DNA of 64,000 nucleotides from an uncultured Desulfovibrio sp. Its GTDB lineage: Bacteria > Desulfobacterota > Desulfovibrionia > Desulfovibrionales > Desulfovibrionaceae. Position numbers and translations under genes: made by a program. The stretch covers positions 52,479 through 116,478 of the forward strand of contig NZ_CALUWS010000003.1 in assembly GCF_944324525.1 (NCBI RefSeq), in the 5' to 3' direction. The notes beneath the pieces were generated by a model, which saw only the letters and a list, made by a program, of their open reading frames with translations, did not search any database and had not been told where the DNA came from. Shown here in pieces: positions 17,481 to 26,666 of the stretch. Position 1 is the first letter of the stretch, and each line of letters begins with the position of its first letter.

Positions 17481-18899
17481 TCAGGCCTGCGCGCTTGTCT
17501 GGGCTTGCGTCCGCTCGAAGGGCGGCGGCGGCCGCCAGCGCCAGAACAGCAAGAGCAGGGGGACAAGACCGGCAAGCTCGGCCACCTCCCGTCTGGCCAC
17601 CTGGGAAATGCCGTACCAGAGCGCGAGGCATGCGCCGATGGAAAGCAGCATGAGCCCCCACTGCCGCAAGCTCATGGGGCGGGCCACCCATTGAAAATAC
17701 CCCACCGTCAGAATGGCCACCCAGACCTTGGTAATGGTCAGGGTCAGCGCGGTTCCGTCTACCGCCAGAGCGGGGATGAGCGTCAGGCAGCAGATGATGT
17801 TGACGGCCAGACCGCTCAGGTAAAAGTACAGCAACAGCTTGTGCTTGCGCATGCCGATCATGGCATAGGCCGCCAGATTGTGCAGAAAGGCCGTGGCAAG
17901 ACAGGGCGTCAGCAGGCGCTGCGCCGTAACGGCGTCCGCATATTCCGGCCCGTAGACAAGGGGCAGGAAGCGGTCGCTCTCCACACAGATAAGAAAAATC
18001 ACCGGCAGGGACGCCGCCCAGAGCGAACGGGCGGTCTGACCGGCAAGATGACGGAAAGCCTCGCGGTTTTCCCGCCAGTAGCGGGCCAGCAGGGGGAAGA
18101 TGACCTTGCCGAGCAGGGCGCTGGATACCAGCACGGAAAGACCGTCCACGGTTTCCCAGGCAACGCTGTAGGAGGCGACTTTAGCCGTGGAGTACGAATC
18201 CACAAGAAAAAAGACGTTGATCTTGTTGTAGCACATGGTGCAGGCGGCCATGAGCGTGAAAATGACGCCGCCTTTCATCTTGCGGGCCAAATCCTTGAGT
18301 GCGGCCAGGGTCAGCCGCCGCAGGGGATTGTGCCCCAGCGCACAGACGGCCAGCCCGGCACAGCAGACGGATTCAATGGGCTTGTACAGCGCAATGGCCA
18401 GCATGGGGAGCTGAAAAACGACGCACACAATCCCGTAGCCTATGCCGATAAGAGCCGACGGGATGCGGATACGCATCTCCACATCCTGCCGTCCACGCGC
18501 CTGGCAGAGCGCAAAAAAGGAATCCGTGACGCCGTCCAGCCCGAAGCCCGCCGCAATGAGCAGCATCACAATCTGCTGTTCCGGCGGCCTGGGCAGCACC
18601 AGAACCCAGGTGACCGCAAGCGCAATGAACAGCGCACAGCACTTGAGCCAGGTGGCCTGTCCCAGCAGCTCACGGGGGCGGCCTTCCCGGCGGGCAAAGG
18701 ACGAGAGCAGAAAGTCATTGAGTCCCACATCAGCGGCGGTCTTGACCAGATAGCCGGCAGACAGCGCCGTGCTGAGCATGCCCATCATATCCTTGCTGTA
18801 CCGGGCAAGCAGGATGGTGAAGATGGTCCACGAGAGATCCCGCGTCCACTGCGCGCCAAGGATATACCCCAGTTGCCGGGTGAGTCGGGTAAGCTTCAT
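17481..18899 (-). CDS. Polysaccharide/lipid flippase (Wzx-like, MOP superfamily)
   Basis: A 472-aa protein with about 12 hydrophobic segments spread evenly. The early part (LARYSKDMMGMLSTALSAGYLVKTAADVGLNDFLL) and the layout fit polysaccharide biosynthesis flippases of the MOP superfamily, which move lipid-linked glycans or related lipids across the inner membrane. It is the last gene of a tight leftward set (PKS-like, OM channel, HlyD, flippase), 3 bases after hlyD. Substrate is inferred only from neighbours. Confidence 0.8.
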   Translation of the reverse strand: MKLTRLTRQLGYILGAQWTRDLSWTIFTILLARYSKDMMGMLSTALSAGYLVKTAADVGLNDFLLSSFARREGRPRELLGQATWLKCCALFIALAVTWVLVLPRPPEQQIVMLLIAAGFGLDGVTDSFFALCQARGRQDVEMRIRIPSALIGIGYGIVCVVFQLPMLAIALYKPIESVCCAGLAVCALGHNPLRRLTLAALKDLARKMKGGVIFTLMAACTMCYNKINVFFLVDSYSTAKVASYSVAWETVDGLSVLVSSALLGKVIFPLLARYWRENREAFRHLAGQTARSLWAASLPVIFLICVESDRFLPLVYGPEYADAVTAQRLLTPCLATAFLHNLAAYAMIGMRKHKLLLYFYLSGLAVNIICCLTLIPALAVDGTALTLTITKVWVAILTVGYFQWVARPMSLRQWGLMLLSIGACLALWYGISQVARREVAELAGLVPLLLLFWRWRPPPPFERTQAQTSAQA

Positions 18900-18902
18900 G
18901 CC

Positions 18903-19796
18903 CTACTTGTTGAACAGGACGATGGCCTTGAAGCCGGGCTTCAGCTCAAGCGTCGGATTGGGAACCGTAAGCTCCACGGTATAGTAGGAGGGATTGCCGA
19001 CGTTCATGTCCGTGGACGCCCAGGAGATCTCACTCACCGTGGCCATGAATTCCTTGTCCTTGAGAGAAGGGATCTGCACGGTGGCCACATCGTCCACGGC
19101 AATGCTGTTGACGTCCGCCTCATAGACGGGAACGCGGATGATCACCGGATTGAGCTGCCCCACGCTGACGGGCATGCTGCCCTGACTGAGCAGGGAACCG
19201 GGGCTCGTTTCCGCCGTCACGGCAAGGACGTATCCGTTGATGGGGGAGGTGAGGGTCAGCGTCTCCGGCAGATCGCCACGAGGATCGAGCTTCTGGCCGA
19301 AGTAGCCTTCCAGCTCTTTGAGCCGGGCGGCAAAGGTCTTTTCCCGCTTGTCGATGGCGATCTTGAGCAGTTCGATGCGGTTCTGGATGCTTTCGTAGCT
19401 GGCCTCCAGACGCGAGGAGGCTTGCCGCGACCCCAGCCCGGAAGCCACTAGCTGCCGCGCCTTGTTGCGCTGGGCCTCGATCTCGGTCTGCTGCTGGCGC
19501 AGGCTCAGGATCTGGCCGCGCTCCTCCTCGGTCGCCGCGCCGGTGATCAGCTCGCGCTGCAGCATACGGGCCGCTTCTTCCTGCAGATGGTAGCGCAGCA
19601 GGGGCGCTCCCTGCTCCACGGCATCGCCGGGTCGCACGAGCACCTCGTCCACAATGCCGTTGAAAGGCATGGGAGCGGCGCGGGTCACCGTGGTGACCAC
19701 CTTGCCGGTCAGGCGTATCTCAGCCGCCGGGACGGTCTGAACGAAGCACAATGCCATGATGACGGCCAGCAAGCCGGAACGCAGCGTATGATGCAT
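18903..19796 (-). CDS. HlyD family periplasmic adaptor
   Basis: A 297-aa exported protein: residues 1-26 are a signal peptide ending near VPAAE. A barrel-sandwich half (GIVDEVLVRPGDAVEQGAPL) is followed by a coiled-coil hairpin (about 75-165, rich in Glu/Gln/Arg) and the second barrel half (LTSPINGYVLAVTAETSPGS), then a beta-barrel. Such adaptors bridge an inner-membrane pump to a TolC-type channel. It is 3 bases after the TolC-like gene and 3 bases before the flippase. No ABC, RND or MFS pump gene is nearby, which is unusual. Confidence 0.88.
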   Translation of the reverse strand: MHHTLRSGLLAVIMALCFVQTVPAAEIRLTGKVVTTVTRAAPMPFNGIVDEVLVRPGDAVEQGAPLLRYHLQEEAARMLQRELITGAATEEERGQILSLRQQQTEIEAQRNKARQLVASGLGSRQASSRLEASYESIQNRIELLKIAIDKREKTFAARLKELEGYFGQKLDPRGDLPETLTLTSPINGYVLAVTAETSPGSLLSQGSMPVSVGQLNPVIIRVPVYEADVNSIAVDDVATVQIPSLKDKEFMATVSEISWASTDMNVGNPSYYTVELTVPNPTLELKPGFKAIVLFNK

Positions 19797-19799
19797 GGC

Positions 19800-21242
19800 T
19801 TATTCTCCACCGGGCAGCCCGAGGAAGTTTTCCTGCAGCAGGCTTGCCACGTACATCCATTCAAGGTTGGCGAGGCGGTATTCGAGCTCCGCCTCTATGA
19901 GCGCGATCTGCGACTGGATCAGGGCCTCCTGCCGGCTCGCCACTTCCGGGAGCTCGGTCAGGCCCTGCTCAAAGGAAACTTTGGCTTCCGTATACTGCAT
20001 CTTGGCGGTCTCCTGATTGAGACGGGCCAGACGCAGATTGGTCTCGGCCAGAGATACGCGCTGTTCGGCCTGCAGCCAGGTATTGGAATAGTCCGTCCGC
20101 TTGCGGGCCTGCTGGTTGTAGGCCTGCGCTTTCTGCATGCGGGCCGTCTGCACGCCGCGATAGCGCCGTCCCCAGTCGATGAGCGGGAAATCAAAGGTCA
20201 GGTGCAGGAAGGTATCGTCCGTACCGCCCGTGGGCTGAGCCTGACCGGCCGGCGGGACGTTGTTGATGTCGATGCGCATGTCCGGCACATAAGCGGCCCA
20301 GGCCACCATGATGTTGTAGTCCGCCAGCTTGATCTGGCTGCGCAGCAGGAGATCATCCTCACTTTTTGCCCAGCGGTCTTCCCACTTGAGCTTGCGGCCG
20401 TCAAAGCCCCTGAGGATGTGTTCGGCGGACTGGGTGTCCACATTGAGCTTCTGCTGCGGATCCACGCCGGCCAGGATCTTCAGCTCCGTCAGCTGGATCA
20501 CTTCCTGCATCTTGGCCTTTTCCAGCCGGAGTTCCAGCTCCCGCTCATGCTGGGTGGCCAGGTTGAGGGAAACGCCCTGACGTCCGTCCACGCTTTCAAG
20601 CTGTTTCCAGAAGGCGGTGAGTTCCTTGGCCACGGGCTGGAGCTTCTGCTGCTCGGCAAGGATGAGCCGCTGGGCATGCAGACGCATGTAGGCGCTGGCG
20701 ATCTTGTAGATGGCTTCGCCCACGGCCTTGCGGTGCGTGGAGATGGCCAGGTTGACCATGAGCTTCTGCACCTGATGCTCAAAGTAGGTGGCTACCGGAT
20801 TGGGGAAGGCCGCGGAAAATCCCACGCGCAGCTTGGTACGCGCGTAGTCGCCGGGGATGTCGGGCTCGTTCTTGTTAAAAGAAGTAAGGTTGTTGGTGAC
20901 GGCCAGAGACATGCGCGGCTCCGGCAGGTATTTCCAGACGGCATCCGTCAGCGCCAGCCGCTTGATCTCCAGATTGACCGCGCTGTTCACCAGCAGGGGA
21001 GACTGCTGGATGGTCAGGAACACGCAGTCCTCAAAGGTGAACTTCTTGGCCGGGTCGTACAGATTGGTCACCGCGGCATCAAGCTTGTCCTTTTTTTCCA
21101 CAGGAACGCCGGGCGTTTCCTCCAGCCAGTGCCGCGCGGGCAGCTCCGGCGCATCCATGCCGGCCTTGCTGGACGCGCAGGCTGTCAGCCCGGTCCCCAG
21201 GCACAGCAGGGCAACAGCCAACAGGCGACTTGCTTTCTTCAT
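19800..21242 (-). CDS. TolC family outer-membrane channel lipoprotein
   Basis: A 480-aa outer-membrane factor. The start at 21242 (GAGGGGAGCA before it) gives MKKASRLLAVALLCLG...LTAC, a lipoprotein signal with the modified Cys after LTA. Two long coiled-coil regions (about 140-290 and 345-460, for example QAEQRVSLAETNLRLARLNQ) fit the duplicated TolC tunnel. It forms an export conduit with the HlyD protein downstream. It lies 62 bases after the PKS-like gene. Confidence 0.85.
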   Translation of the reverse strand: MKKASRLLAVALLCLGTGLTACASSKAGMDAPELPARHWLEETPGVPVEKKDKLDAAVTNLYDPAKKFTFEDCVFLTIQQSPLLVNSAVNLEIKRLALTDAVWKYLPEPRMSLAVTNNLTSFNKNEPDIPGDYARTKLRVGFSAAFPNPVATYFEHQVQKLMVNLAISTHRKAVGEAIYKIASAYMRLHAQRLILAEQQKLQPVAKELTAFWKQLESVDGRQGVSLNLATQHERELELRLEKAKMQEVIQLTELKILAGVDPQQKLNVDTQSAEHILRGFDGRKLKWEDRWAKSEDDLLLRSQIKLADYNIMVAWAAYVPDMRIDINNVPPAGQAQPTGGTDDTFLHLTFDFPLIDWGRRYRGVQTARMQKAQAYNQQARKRTDYSNTWLQAEQRVSLAETNLRLARLNQETAKMQYTEAKVSFEQGLTELPEVASRQEALIQSQIALIEAELEYRLANLEWMYVASLLQENFLGLPGGE

Positions 21243-21304
21243 TGCTCCCCTCACTCCTTGCGCCGGAAAAGGCCTAACTCTCCGGCCACGCACGCCACGG
21301 CCAT

Positions 21305-24300
21305 CTAGGCCGGCAATATCCGTTCAAATTCCATCTGATTGAGCGTCAGCAGCGGCACGCCCACGTCATCGCATACCTGAGCGTCAAAACGCCGCAGCTG
21401 GCCGGTCCGCCAGCCGCAGCGCAGTTCCAGCACCGCCGGACCGCCGCCGGCCCCGGCAAAGCGGATGAAACCGATCCCGGTCAGCTTCCAGTTCGAGGCA
21501 TCGGCATCGAACAGCATCTCCTGCGCGAGCCACGCCCCCTGTTCCACGGCATCCACCAGCCGCAGGAGGCTTGTATATCCAGAAAAGCCTTCCGGGGCAA
21601 CGGCATCCTTGTGCAGGGCAAAGCGCAGCGTCGGCTGGGCCGCGTCGCCGTCCCCGCCGGCGGTGAAGCCTTCCCCGTCCGGCAGCATCCGCTCAAGCAG
21701 GCGGGAAGGCGCGCCCGTCGCGCGGCGCTCATAAAAACCGGCAAGTCCGCCATCCTGTTCCGTCCGCGTCCCGTCCGCCCCGGCAGTGTCGGCCCCGCTG
21801 CCGCTTTTCCAGAGCGCGGGCAGGGCGGCGGCCGCGCGCCCCAGCAGGGCCATGCCTTCCATGACGGGCAGCCAGCGGTCCGTATGCCGCCCGTTGGCGG
21901 TGAGGTCGCAGGCTTCCAGCCGGCAGTGGCACATGCGCGTCATGACGCCGTCCTGCCGCAGCCAGCTCCGGGCGCGGATATCGAGACGCGTCTCCCGCGT
22001 GATCCCCGGCGGCAGCGGCAGCGGTTCCCCAAGGCGCACGTCGCACAGGCCGTTGGGGCACAGCCACGGGAAGGCCATGCGCGCCCCGTCGAGCAAAGAC
22101 CGCAGGGCCTGGCTCGCGGGCAGGCAGGGCAGATCCGTTCCGGGCTTGCCGCCGCAGGTGGCCAGCCACGTTCGGGCATAGCGCGAAAACTCGCCGCTCA
22201 GCAGGAAATCCCGTCCTGATGCCGTCCGGGGCGGCTGCTGCCGGGCGAACAGGCCCGGAAAGACTTCGGGCCGCTCGCGCCAGGGCTGCAGCCGCAGCGC
22301 GGCCTCCTGCGCTCCCTGCGGCAAGAGGCTGCCGAGACACTCAGCCCGTGCCCACAGGACGACGGGCTCCCCGGCAAGCAGGACCTCCCGCGCGAACATG
22401 TCGCCCCATTCCTGCGCGAGAGGGGGCAGGCCGTCCTCGAGCATGCCCAGCATGGGCGGCTCCTCCGCCGCCTTCCGTACAGCGGCGGCGGTAAAGGTCT
22501 CCAGTTCTTCGGGCCGAAGGCTGCGGACACGCCGGATCCAGAAGTCCGCTCCCCCGTGCTCCCGCAGCACGCTCAGCGCCTGCGCTTCCGCCTCCGTATC
22601 GGTCAGATCCAGCAGCAGGCAGCCGGAAAGCGGCGTCTCCGTCTCCGACAGCAGGGCCAGCCCGGCCCGCAAAAATCCTTCCGGGGAGGCGCACGCGGCC
22701 TCTCCCGCCGGGGCGGGACAGCGCACCGCGCAGCCCAGCCGTTCCAGACGGCGGCAGGCCGTCTCGCAGGCAGGCGGGATGACCAGCGTCTGCCCCAGTG
22801 CGGCCAGGCCTTCCAGCAGCCGGGCGGCAGGCTCCCCGTCATCGCTCCAGACCAGCACCGCCCCGCCGGGTCGGACGCCCGGCCCCTGCGATACGGGATC
22901 CCAGGCCGCCGGATGCCAATGCCCTTCCCCGTCCACGGCATAGCGCAGGAAGGGACGCCTATCGAGGGCATCCGTGGGGCCGGTCTCCGCCGGAGCCTGT
23001 CCCTCAGCCGTTGCTACGGGAGCGGCCAGACCGACGGCGGCCAGCAGATCGCCCACCGTCAGCACGCCCATGAGCGCCTCAAAGGAGACGCTGCGGCCCA
23101 GCACCTCTTCCAGCTGCTGCACCAGCAGGGGAAAGCGACTGGAACGCAGGGAAAGGTCGTAGCGCAGATCCCACTGCGGCGTCACGCTGCCGGCGGGCAG
23201 GCCCGCCGTTTCCTCGAGCAGGGCGATGATGCGGCGCGCCAGCGGCCCCAGCGGCGGCATGGCGGCGGCCGCCTGCGGAGTGGGGGAGGCGTGCGCGGCG
23301 ACCGGAGCGGCCGAGCCTTCCCAGCGGGCCGCATGCGCTTTCAGCCCCGCGGCGGAGAGATGTCCCAGCGCGTGGAGCTGGGCGCACGTCCGGCGCAGCC
23401 CCTCGGCCTCGTTGCCCTTGCGGGATGCCGAAAGGCACAGGCTGCGCGCTTCGATATCCGTCACGAGGCCGCACAGGGTATCCTGCGGGCCCAGTTCCAC
23501 GAAATGCCGTATGCCGTCCCGCTCCCACATTTGCCGGACGCATTCCACCCAGCGCACGGCGTTCTCGTCAAGATCGGCGATATGCTCGCAGATCTCCCGC
23601 TGCCGCTGCGGATAAAAGCCGGTGGTGACGCAACTCAGCAGGGGGAGCTGCGGGGCCTGCATGGCCAGCGCGTTGAGCCGCCGCAGGGACATGTCGCGCA
23701 GAACGCGCATGCCCGGATGATGGAACGCCAGACTGACGTTGAGCATGATGGCCGGCAGGCGCTGCTTGCGAAAATGCTTGCGGGCTTCCATGAGCATGTC
23801 CCGCGGGCCGCTGACGATATACTGCCTGGGCGTATTGTAGTTGGAGACGTAGAGGGCGGGCCAGAGGCGGCGCGCCTCCTCGATGAGCTGCGCCTCGGCA
23901 TGCACGGCCATCATGCCCGTTTCCCGCGTGGCGCGGGCTTCCAGTTCCGCCATGTGCTGCGCGCGGGTGTCGAGGATGTACCAGGCCGTTTCCGGCTCGT
24001 AGACCCCGGCAAGGCAAAGGGCGATGAGCTCGCCGAGACTGTGCCCGCACATCAGGGACGGTCTGAGCCCCAGCGAGGCCAGATGGCTCCACTGGGCGTA
24101 TTCCAGCAGAAAGAGATAGGGCTGCTGCCAGCGGGTGAGGCCGATCTTTTCCTCGTCCCGCTCGTCCAGCAGGGAAAGGACGTCCCAGTCGGCCACGGCG
24201 GCCAGACGGTCCATGGCCGCCCGGGCGGCCGGGAACTGATCGTAGAGCTCGCGTCCCATGCCCGGCCAGACGCTGCCCTGGCCGCAGCACATGACCGCCA

Positions 24301-24928
24301 GCGGCGCGGCCTCGCCGCTGCCCAGCCAGACGCCCCGCTGGGCCAGTTCGCGCAGGGCCGCCTGCCGTACCTGCGTATCGGCGGCAAAGGGCGCGCGTCC
24401 CACGGCGAGCAGAGATTCCCGCCAGTCGGGACGGCAGGCCCCCAGCCGGCGGATGACGTCGCCCTCCTCAAGTTCCGCGGAGATGACGCCCTCCACCGTG
24501 AACGGCGTCAGGGCGGCCAGCGCGCGGGCCCGCCGGGTGTCCGTGCCTCTGCCCAGCAGCCAGATGGCCGGCTGCCCGTCCTGTTCAAGGTGGAAAAAGA
24601 CGCATCCGGCCAGGCTTTCGGACAGGGCTTCGGAGAGTTCGCCCAGCTGTTCCGTCACCTCACGGCTCCCGGCGCTGAGCTGCCGGGTCTGGGGCTGGGG
24701 CAGTCCGGCGGCCGTGCAGGCTGCCGTGAGCTCTTCCCGGAGGCGTTCGCTCTCCGCTGAAGGCACGGACACGCACCACCAGATGTCCCTGTGCGCGAGG
24801 CTTTCCCGAAAAGCGGCGGCCTCCTCGAGCAGGGCGGAAAGACAGGCCGGCACATCCCCTTGCGCGGACGAAAGGGTACGAGCCGCCACCAGAACAAGCG
24901 ACACAGGCAGAGCGACGATCTGTTTCAT
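21305..24928 (-). CDS. PKS-like multidomain protein with acyltransferase and carrier domains, no ketosynthase (PfaB/HglD-like)
   Basis: A 1207-aa protein. Residues 1-200 are a region without an active ketosynthase Cys motif. Residues 208-500 are an acyltransferase with CGQGS and GHSLGE (Ser297) and a VSLAFHH segment with the catalytic His. Residues 563-634 are a carrier-protein fold, but the usual DSL is RSS (DLSLRSSRF, Ser596). Residues about 650-880 look like a degenerate ketoreductase Rossmann region, and about 930-1207 like a double hot-dog dehydratase-type domain without a clear HxxxGxxxxP. The layout recalls PfaB/HglD proteins that work with a separate ketosynthase. It heads the leftward operon and is divergent from the oxoamine synthase. 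The product is probably a long acyl chain; its identity is unknown. Confidence 0.75.
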   Translation of the reverse strand: MKQIVALPVSLVLVAARTLSSAQGDVPACLSALLEEAAAFRESLAHRDIWWCVSVPSAESERLREELTAACTAAGLPQPQTRQLSAGSREVTEQLGELSEALSESLAGCVFFHLEQDGQPAIWLLGRGTDTRRARALAALTPFTVEGVISAELEEGDVIRRLGACRPDWRESLLAVGRAPFAADTQVRQAALRELAQRGVWLGSGEAAPLAVMCCGQGSVWPGMGRELYDQFPAARAAMDRLAAVADWDVLSLLDERDEEKIGLTRWQQPYLFLLEYAQWSHLASLGLRPSLMCGHSLGELIALCLAGVYEPETAWYILDTRAQHMAELEARATRETGMMAVHAEAQLIEEARRLWPALYVSNYNTPRQYIVSGPRDMLMEARKHFRKQRLPAIMLNVSLAFHHPGMRVLRDMSLRRLNALAMQAPQLPLLSCVTTGFYPQRQREICEHIADLDENAVRWVECVRQMWERDGIRHFVELGPQDTLCGLVTDIEARSLCLSASRKGNEAEGLRRTCAQLHALGHLSAAGLKAHAARWEGSAAPVAAHASPTPQAAAAMPPLGPLARRIIALLEETAGLPAGSVTPQWDLRYDLSLRSSRFPLLVQQLEEVLGRSVSFEALMGVLTVGDLLAAVGLAAPVATAEGQAPAETGPTDALDRRPFLRYAVDGEGHWHPAAWDPVSQGPGVRPGGAVLVWSDDGEPAARLLEGLAALGQTLVIPPACETACRRLERLGCAVRCPAPAGEAACASPEGFLRAGLALLSETETPLSGCLLLDLTDTEAEAQALSVLREHGGADFWIRRVRSLRPEELETFTAAAVRKAAEEPPMLGMLEDGLPPLAQEWGDMFAREVLLAGEPVVLWARAECLGSLLPQGAQEAALRLQPWRERPEVFPGLFARQQPPRTASGRDFLLSGEFSRYARTWLATCGGKPGTDLPCLPASQALRSLLDGARMAFPWLCPNGLCDVRLGEPLPLPPGITRETRLDIRARSWLRQDGVMTRMCHCRLEACDLTANGRHTDRWLPVMEGMALLGRAAAALPALWKSGSGADTAGADGTRTEQDGGLAGFYERRATGAPSRLLERMLPDGEGFTAGGDGDAAQPTLRFALHKDAVAPEGFSGYTSLLRLVDAVEQGAWLAQEMLFDADASNWKLTGIGFIRFAGAGGGPAVLELRCGWRTGQLRRFDAQVCDDVGVPLLTLNQMEFERILPA

Positions 24929-25156
24929 GCTGATTTACTGGGAAAAAGAGGATTCTTCCTTCAGTATGCCAAGAACGGGGTCCTTAGTCCAGAATGCTGC
25001 CGCGGGAAATTTTCCGGCCAGACGGGCATCCCGGCAATTCACTTGCCATGTGCCGTCACATAAGTTACGCTGAATTGATACAAATTTGCAGCAAGGGGCG
25101 GAAAAGCCGCTCGTACCTCACCGTCCCCACACCTATTTTTTTGAGGATATGACAGC
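24929..25156. promoter_or_regulatory. Divergent promoter region of the PKS-like and oxoamine synthase genes
   Basis: A 228-bp gap between two divergent genes must hold both promoters. A rightward candidate is TTGCCA (25043-25048), a 17-base spacer and TACGCT (25066-25071). No clear leftward promoter or operator was recognised. Confidence 0.35.
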
Positions 25157-26452
25157 ATGAAAGACCCGCAAACCTCCCAGGCCGCCGCATCTGAAAGCGC
25201 CGCATCCGGCTTCAACCGCATGCGCTCCAAACTTTCATTTGCCCGTCTTGTGGAAATGGGCGCCAAGATGGGGCTGGAAAACCCCCTCTTTCTCTGCCAT
25301 GACCGTGCCGCCAAAGCCACGGCCCAGATAGACGGCAAGGAATATCTCAACTTTTCCACCTACGACTATCTGGATCTCAATACGCACCCGGAGATCACCG
25401 AGGCCGTCACCGAGGCCGCCCGCCTGTTCGGCTCCTCCGCCGGGGCCAGCCGCCTCGTGGGCGGCGAGCGCCCCCCGCACCGACAGCTGGAACAGGCCGT
25501 TGCCCGGCTCTACGGTGTGGAGGACTGCATCGCCTATGTGAGCGGGCATGCCACCAACGTCTCCACCCTGGGCTTCATGTTCGGCCCCCGCGACGCCATC
25601 TTTTACGACGGGCTGGCCCACAATTCGCTCATGCAGGGGGCGCGCCTTTCCGGAGCGGAGCGCTATTCCTACACCCACAATGACTGCGATGCGCTGGAGA
25701 ACCTGCTCAAGGCCCACCGCGAGAAGCACAAGCGCGCCGTCATCGTGACCGAAGGCCTGTTCAGCATGGACGGGAACATCCCGGATCTGCCCCGCCTCAT
25801 CCGCCTGAAGAAACAGTATGACTGCATGCTGCTCGTGGATGAGGCCCACTCCTTCGGCGTGCTCGGCGCCACCGGTCGCGGCGCTCACGAATATTTCGGC
25901 ATCGACGCCAATGAAGTGGACATGTGGATGAGCACCCTCAGCAAGAGTATGTGCGGCTGCGGCGGCTTCATCGCGGGCAGCAGCGAGATAGTGGAATTTC
26001 TCCGCTACGGCTCGCCGGGCTTCGTGTTCAGCGTCGGCATGCCGCCCATCGTGGCCGCGGCCTGCAACAAGGCTCTGGAGCTCATGCTGCGCGAGCCTGA
26101 ACGCGTCCACAAGCTGCAGCGCATCAGCCAGTATTTTCTTGAATATGCCCAGAGCAAGGGGCTGGATACCGGCGCGGCCCAGGGATACGCCATCGTGCCC
26201 GTCATGGTGGGGGACTCCATGGCCGCCGGGGTCCTGGCCAACCTGCTCTTCAAGCGCGGGCTCTACGTCATGCCCATCACCTTCCCGGCCGTCAAGGAAG
26301 GCGAAGCGCGGCTGCGCTTCTTCCTTTCCGCCGCGCATTCCGAAGAACAGATACGGCAGGCGCTGGACGCCGTGACGGAAGAGCTGCCCAAGGCCCGGGA
26401 GATCATCGCCACCTACAAGCGGGAACATCTCGAGGATCCCGCGGACGACTAG
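25157..26452 (+). CDS. Alpha-oxoamine synthase family PLP enzyme (serine palmitoyltransferase/AONS-like)
   Basis: A 431-aa fold-type I PLP enzyme that condenses an amino acid with an acyl thioester, with loss of CO2, to give an amino ketone. Motifs are GSSAGASRLVGGERPPHRQL near the substrate-binding region, the DEAHSFGVLGATGRG stretch (PLP Asp), and STLSKSMCGCGGF with the Schiff-base Lys263. Related enzymes make biotin precursor, 5-aminolevulinate or sphingoid bases, or release PKS chains. The adjacent PKS-like protein and absence of bio genes favour the last two. A family B repeat begins inside its stop codon. Confidence 0.85.
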   Translation: MKDPQTSQAAASESAASGFNRMRSKLSFARLVEMGAKMGLENPLFLCHDRAAKATAQIDGKEYLNFSTYDYLDLNTHPEITEAVTEAARLFGSSAGASRLVGGERPPHRQLEQAVARLYGVEDCIAYVSGHATNVSTLGFMFGPRDAIFYDGLAHNSLMQGARLSGAERYSYTHNDCDALENLLKAHREKHKRAVIVTEGLFSMDGNIPDLPRLIRLKKQYDCMLLVDEAHSFGVLGATGRGAHEYFGIDANEVDMWMSTLSKSMCGCGGFIAGSSEIVEFLRYGSPGFVFSVGMPPIVAAACNKALELMLREPERVHKLQRISQYFLEYAQSKGLDTGAAQGYAIVPVMVGDSMAAGVLANLLFKRGLYVMPITFPAVKEGEARLRFFLSAAHSEEQIRQALDAVTEELPKAREIIATYKREHLEDPADD

Positions 26453-26596
26453 AGCGTTTTGCCATTGAAAAAGGCAAAGCGCGAGACGGCGGCACAGCGC
26501 CGCCCGGCCTAACGTAGGCGGAAAAACAAGAGGTTTTCCGCAAAACCACAGGCCGTATGGTTTGAAACGCGTTGCGTTCCGAACTGAAAAAGCTCT
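26451..26596 (-). repeat. Family B repeat, copy B4
   Basis: A 146-bp copy in the opposite orientation to B1. It starts AGAGCGTTTTGCC and ends GAAAAAGCTCT, and includes GCCGTATGGTTTGAAACGCG. Its first two bases are the last two bases of the TAG stop of the oxoamine synthase. It separates that gene from the first glycosyltransferase. Confidence 0.8.
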
Positions 26597-26666
26597 AGCT
26601 GTCGGGGCCGGGCGTCGCCGCTCCGGCCCTTCCTCTTTTTCCGGCCAATACCGCTCAGGAGTCGCC

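Noticed and set aside
22556-24760. A 734-codon open frame antisense to the PKS-like gene
   Set aside because: The sense strand carries clear acyltransferase motifs; the antisense reading has none.
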